This document shows, one piece after another, positions 14,801-17,674 of a DNA stretch of 17,674 bases. How positions within the stretch are numbered: the stretch's first letter is position 1; every line of letters starts with the position of its first letter. The DNA is from an uncultured Oscillospiraceae bacterium (GTDB lineage: Bacteria; Bacillota; Clostridia; Oscillospirales; Oscillospiraceae): positions 1 to 17,674 of the forward strand of contig CAJTYO010000058.1 of NCBI GenBank assembly GCA_910584045.1. The letters are read 5' to 3'. The notes under the pieces were generated by a model, which saw nothing but the letters and a program-made list of their open reading frames with translations, was not told where the DNA came from and did no database searches. The position numbers and the translations under genes are program-made.

Positions 14801-15814
14801 ATGACAATCAAGGATATTGCCCGCCTGTCCGGATACGGTGTGGCCACGGTGTCCCGTGCGCTCAACAACCATCCGGATGTCAGCCAAGAGACCCGGCAGA
14901 AGGTACTGGCGGTAGTGGAGCAGCAGGGCTTCCAGCCCAACAACAATGCCAAGCACCTCAAGCAGCAAACCAGCACCAGCATCGCCGTCATTGTTAAAGG
15001 CACCCAGAACATGCTGTTTGCCGACTTGGTGGAACGCCTTCAGGCCTTGCTGCGGGAGGCCAATCGGGATGTGTCGGTCTACTATCTGGACGAGGACGCG
15101 GACGAGGTGGCCTATGCCGTCCAGATGTGCCGGGAGCGCAAGCCCGCAGGCATCCTCTTCCTGGGAGGAGGGGACCAGGAATCGTTCCTCCAGGAGTTTG
15201 GAGACATCACTATCCCCTGTGTCCTCCTGACCAACATTGCCGGAGACCTGGGCTTTGACAACCTCTCCTCCATCACCACCGATGACCGAGAGGCCGCCCG
15301 TCAGGCGGTATACTTTCTGGCGGAGCGGGGCCACCGGCACATCGGGCTGCTGGGGGGAAACTGGTCCTGTTTTCAGATCGGGTACAGGCGCTTTCTGGGG
15401 TGTGTGCAGGCCTGCGAGGAACTGGGGCTTCCCTTTGATGGGGAGCGGCAGTGTGAGCCATGCCGCTACTCCCTGGCAGATGCCTACACCGCCGCGAGGC
15501 GGCTGCTGGAGCGCTGTCCGGAACTGACGGCCATCTTCGCGGTCAGTGACGTAATGGCCATGGGGACCATCCGTGCCCTGCGGGATCTGGGGAAGCAGGT
15601 GCCCCAGGACGTGTCGGTAATGGGCTATGACGGCATCGCCATTGCCGACTATCTGGTTCCCCGTCTGACCACCGTGCGTCAGAACACCCAACACATGGCC
15701 GAGAGAGGTGTGGACGTGCTGCTGCGCAACATCGAACGCAACTGTCAGCCCCTGCACGAGGTGGTGCCCTTCCAGCTGATCGCGGGCGAGAGTGTGGCCC
15801 GCCTGGAGCGCTGA
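14801..15814 (+). CDS. LacI/GalR-family transcriptional regulator
   Basis: The 337-residue protein has an N-terminal helix-turn-helix (TIKDIARLSGYGVATVSRAL, about 2-21), the hinge region FQPNNNAKHLKQQT that inserts into the minor groove at a central CG step, and a periplasmic-binding-protein-like ligand domain (about 58-335) with SDVMAMGTIRAL, the VMGYDG motif and the PRLTTVRQ segment typical of the family. It should repress the uptake operon in the absence of sugar, binding the repeat at 11548-11569. AGGAGGT lies six bases before the ATG. It lies between the permease genes and the phosphorylase gene and has its own promoter, so the phosphorylase may be expressed from both. Ligand is not readable from sequence; a maltodextrin or glucose-type effector fits the context. 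Confidence 0.95.
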   Translation: MTIKDIARLSGYGVATVSRALNNHPDVSQETRQKVLAVVEQQGFQPNNNAKHLKQQTSTSIAVIVKGTQNMLFADLVERLQALLREANRDVSVYYLDEDADEVAYAVQMCRERKPAGILFLGGGDQESFLQEFGDITIPCVLLTNIAGDLGFDNLSSITTDDREAARQAVYFLAERGHRHIGLLGGNWSCFQIGYRRFLGCVQACEELGLPFDGERQCEPCRYSLADAYTAARRLLERCPELTAIFAVSDVMAMGTIRALRDLGKQVPQDVSVMGYDGIAIADYLVPRLTTVRQNTQHMAERGVDVLLRNIERNCQPLHEVVPFQLIAGESVARLER

Positions 15815-15875
15815 GACCCCGCGGCAATATTTGAGAGGCAACCATGCCTTGATCCGGAGAGGAGCGTATACTTTC

Positions 15876-17674
15876 ATGGACCTGAAAACACAACTGGAGC
15901 AGATCACGCAACAGCGCTTTAACCTGATCCCCGACCGGTGCACCGACCGGCAGCTGTACGAGGCCCTGCTGGTGCTGACCCGCCAGCTGGCCCAGGAGCG
16001 GCCTGCCCCTGCAGGGGAGCGGAAGCTCTATTATTTCTCTGCAGAATTCCTGGTGGGCAAGCTGCTGGACAACAACCTGCTGGCCCTGGGGCTCCGGGAC
16101 CAAGCACGGGAGCTCCTGGCCGCCATGGGCCGGGACCTGAACGCGGTGGAGGAGCAGGAGCCGGAGCCCTCCCTGGGCAACGGCGGACTGGGCCGTCTGG
16201 CGGCCTGCTTCCTGGACTCCATCGCCGCCCTGGGTCTGCCGGGGGACGGCGTGGGGCTGAAGTATCACTACGGTCTGTTTCACCAAAAATTCGCGGATAA
16301 CAAGCAGGCGGAGATCCCCGATCCCTGGCTGGAGGAGGAGAGCTGGCTGATCCCCATGGGAAAGATCTTCACCGTCCCCTTTGGGGCGCAGGAGCTGAAG
16401 GCGGTTCTGTGGGATGCGGCCATACCCGGGGCATACAACGGCCTGTCCAATCGGCTGCATCTGTTCGACGTGGAGGAACCCGCTCCCGCGCCGGAGACCG
16501 GCATCGATTTTGACAAGACCGACATCGCCCGCTGCCTGACCAGCTTTCTCTACCCCGACGATGGGGACGAGGAGGGCCGTCTGCTGCGGGTGTACCAGCA
16601 GTACTTCATGGTCTCCGCCGGGGCACAGCTGATTCTGGCTGAGCTGGAGGAGCGGGGCTATGCCCCCGGGGAGCTGGCGGACCATGCGGCTATTCAGATC
16701 AACGACACGCACCCCTCCATGGTGATCCCGGAGATGATCCGCCTGCTGACGGAGCGTGGCCTGACCATGGACGAGGCCGTGGATCAGGTCAGCCGGACCT
16801 GCGCCTACACCAACCACACCATCCTTGCCGAGGCCCTGGAGAAATGGCCTCTGGCCTTTATTGAGAAGGTGGCCCCCCAGCTGACGCCCATTATCAGGGA
16901 GCTGGACCGGCGGGTCCGGGCAGAGGGAATTGAACCGGCTCTGGCCATTCTGGACGAGGATGATCGGGTCCATATGGCCCACATGGATATCCACTTTGGC
17001 TACTCTGTCAATGGTGTGGCCGCCCTGCACACGGAGATTTTGAAGAAATCGGAGCTGAAGGGCTTCTACGCCCTCTACCCCGATAAGTTCAACAACAAGA
17101 CCAACGGCGTGACCCTGCGCCGGTGGCTGGAGGCCTGTAATCCGGAGCTGACCGCTCTGATTGACGGCTGCATCGGTCCCGGCTGGCGGCAGGACCCGGA
17201 TAAACTGGAGGGCCTGTTGGCCTTTTCCGAGGACACACAGGTGCTGGAGCACCTGTTGAGTGTGAAGCAGTCCGCCAAGGAGCGCTTCTGCCGGGAGCTG
17301 AAGGCCGCCCAGGGTGTGGAGCTGGACCCTGCGTCTTTGTTTGACGTGCAGATCAAACGTCTGCACGAGTATAAGCGCCAGCAGATGAACGCCCTGTATG
17401 TCATCCGGAAGTATCTGGAGATCAAGAGCGGGCACACACCGGAACAGCCTGTCACTGTGCTCTTCGGAGCCAAGGCCGCCCCGGCCTATATCATGGCTAA
17501 AAATATCATCCACCTGATACTCTGCCTCCAGAAGCTTATTGAGAACGACCCGGAGGTACGTCCCTGGCTGCGGGTGGTGATGCTGGAGAACTACAACGTT
17601 ACCTGGGCCGAGCGCCTGATTCCCGCCGCGGACATCTCCGAGCAGATTTCCCTGGCCTCCAAGGAGGCCAGCGG
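15876..17674 (+). CDS. glgP: Glycogen/starch/alpha-glucan phosphorylase, 3' end cut by window edge
   Basis: It cleaves alpha-1,4-glucans with phosphate to give glucose-1-phosphate. About 599 residues are visible of an expected 750-800. Family blocks are in order: YYFSAEFLVGKLL at 52-64, SLGNGGLGRLAACFLDS at 99-115, YGLFHQKF, the YPDD...YQQYFMVSAGAQ block, INDTHPSMVIPE, TNHTILAEALEKWP, NKTNGVTLRRWL, DVQIKRLHEYKRQQ, GAKAAPAYIMAK and ENYNVTWAERLIPAADISEQIS. The sequence ends at KEASG; in this family the PLP-binding lysine comes a few residues later (GTGNMK), outside the window, so an intact active site cannot be confirmed. GAGAGGAG stands about 11 bases before the ATG. It follows the regulator by 61 bases without a visible promoter of its own. 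The malP name is an alternative if maltodextrin is the true substrate. Confidence 0.95.
   Translation, partial: MDLKTQLEQITQQRFNLIPDRCTDRQLYEALLVLTRQLAQERPAPAGERKLYYFSAEFLVGKLLDNNLLALGLRDQARELLAAMGRDLNAVEEQEPEPSLGNGGLGRLAACFLDSIAALGLPGDGVGLKYHYGLFHQKFADNKQAEIPDPWLEEESWLIPMGKIFTVPFGAQELKAVLWDAAIPGAYNGLSNRLHLFDVEEPAPAPETGIDFDKTDIARCLTSFLYPDDGDEEGRLLRVYQQYFMVSAGAQLILAELEERGYAPGELADHAAIQINDTHPSMVIPEMIRLLTERGLTMDEAVDQVSRTCAYTNHTILAEALEKWPLAFIEKVAPQLTPIIRELDRRVRAEGIEPALAILDEDDRVHMAHMDIHFGYSVNGVAALHTEILKKSELKGFYALYPDKFNNKTNGVTLRRWLEACNPELTALIDGCIGPGWRQDPDKLEGLLAFSEDTQVLEHLLSVKQSAKERFCRELKAAQGVELDPASLFDVQIKRLHEYKRQQMNALYVIRKYLEIKSGHTPEQPVTVLFGAKAAPAYIMAKNIIHLILCLQKLIENDPEVRPWLRVVMLENYNVTWAERLIPAADISEQISLASKEAS

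Noticed and set aside
15543..17513. A 656-residue open frame on the minus strand opposite lacI and glgP
   Set aside because: Both genes opposite it have strong family motifs. The antisense product is a Gln/Leu/His-rich low-complexity sequence produced by the codon bias of the real strand.

Overview
The window looks like chromosomal DNA from a GC-rich anaerobic Firmicute, most likely a gut Clostridia of the Oscillospiraceae/Ruminococcaceae type (Oscillibacter, Flavonifractor or Intestinimonas-like). This is inferred from strong AGGAGG-type ribosome binding sites, textbook sigma-A promoters with 17-base spacers, an S-layer-homology protein, MalF/MalG-type sugar permeases without their own ATPase, and a GC-rich coding bias with AT-rich promoter islands. 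I saw no mobile element, tRNA, rRNA or CRISPR array.

Layout. (1) Bases 1-2472, minus strand: an ABC importer made of a fused two-domain permease (FbpB/AfuB type, GTG start) followed by its ATPase, which runs off the left edge. It has a consensus promoter, an operator-like motif and a possible 14-residue leader peptide. (2) 2473-3033: an AT-rich divergent intergenic region. (3) 3034-5481, plus strand: a secreted protein with three SLH domains, a proline-rich linker and a beta-rich tail. It converges on region 4 through a hairpin that contains both stop codons. (4) 5517-11258, minus strand: a seven-gene run that reads pheA (chorismate mutase/prephenate dehydratase), an APH-fold kinase of unknown substrate, a fused aroE-aroK, aroQ, a cysteine-rich ferritin-like protein, an HD-domain protein and a small PhnD-like lipoprotein. 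Tight spacing and three stop/start overlaps or near-overlaps suggest one operon from a strong promoter at 11345-11373. (5) 11608-17674, plus strand: a carbohydrate uptake and use cluster. It holds a solute-binding lipoprotein (frameshifted at a C5 tract), two permeases, a LacI-family regulator with its own promoter, and a glycogen/alpha-glucan phosphorylase cut by the right edge just before its PLP-binding lysine.

How the parts work together. In region 5 the binding protein and permeases probably import an alpha-glucan or maltodextrin, powered by an ATPase encoded elsewhere, and the phosphorylase releases glucose-1-phosphate from it. The LacI-family protein probably controls this through a perfect inverted repeat just downstream of the predicted start of transcription. 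A 12-of-14 match to one half of that repeat lies at a similar place in the leader of the region 1 transporter, so the two transporters may be co-regulated. In region 4, AroQ and AroE-AroK supply three consecutive shikimate-pathway steps and PheA makes phenylpyruvate. The kinase, the ferritin-like protein, the HD protein and the lipoprotein have no obvious place in that pathway and are the least explained genes here.
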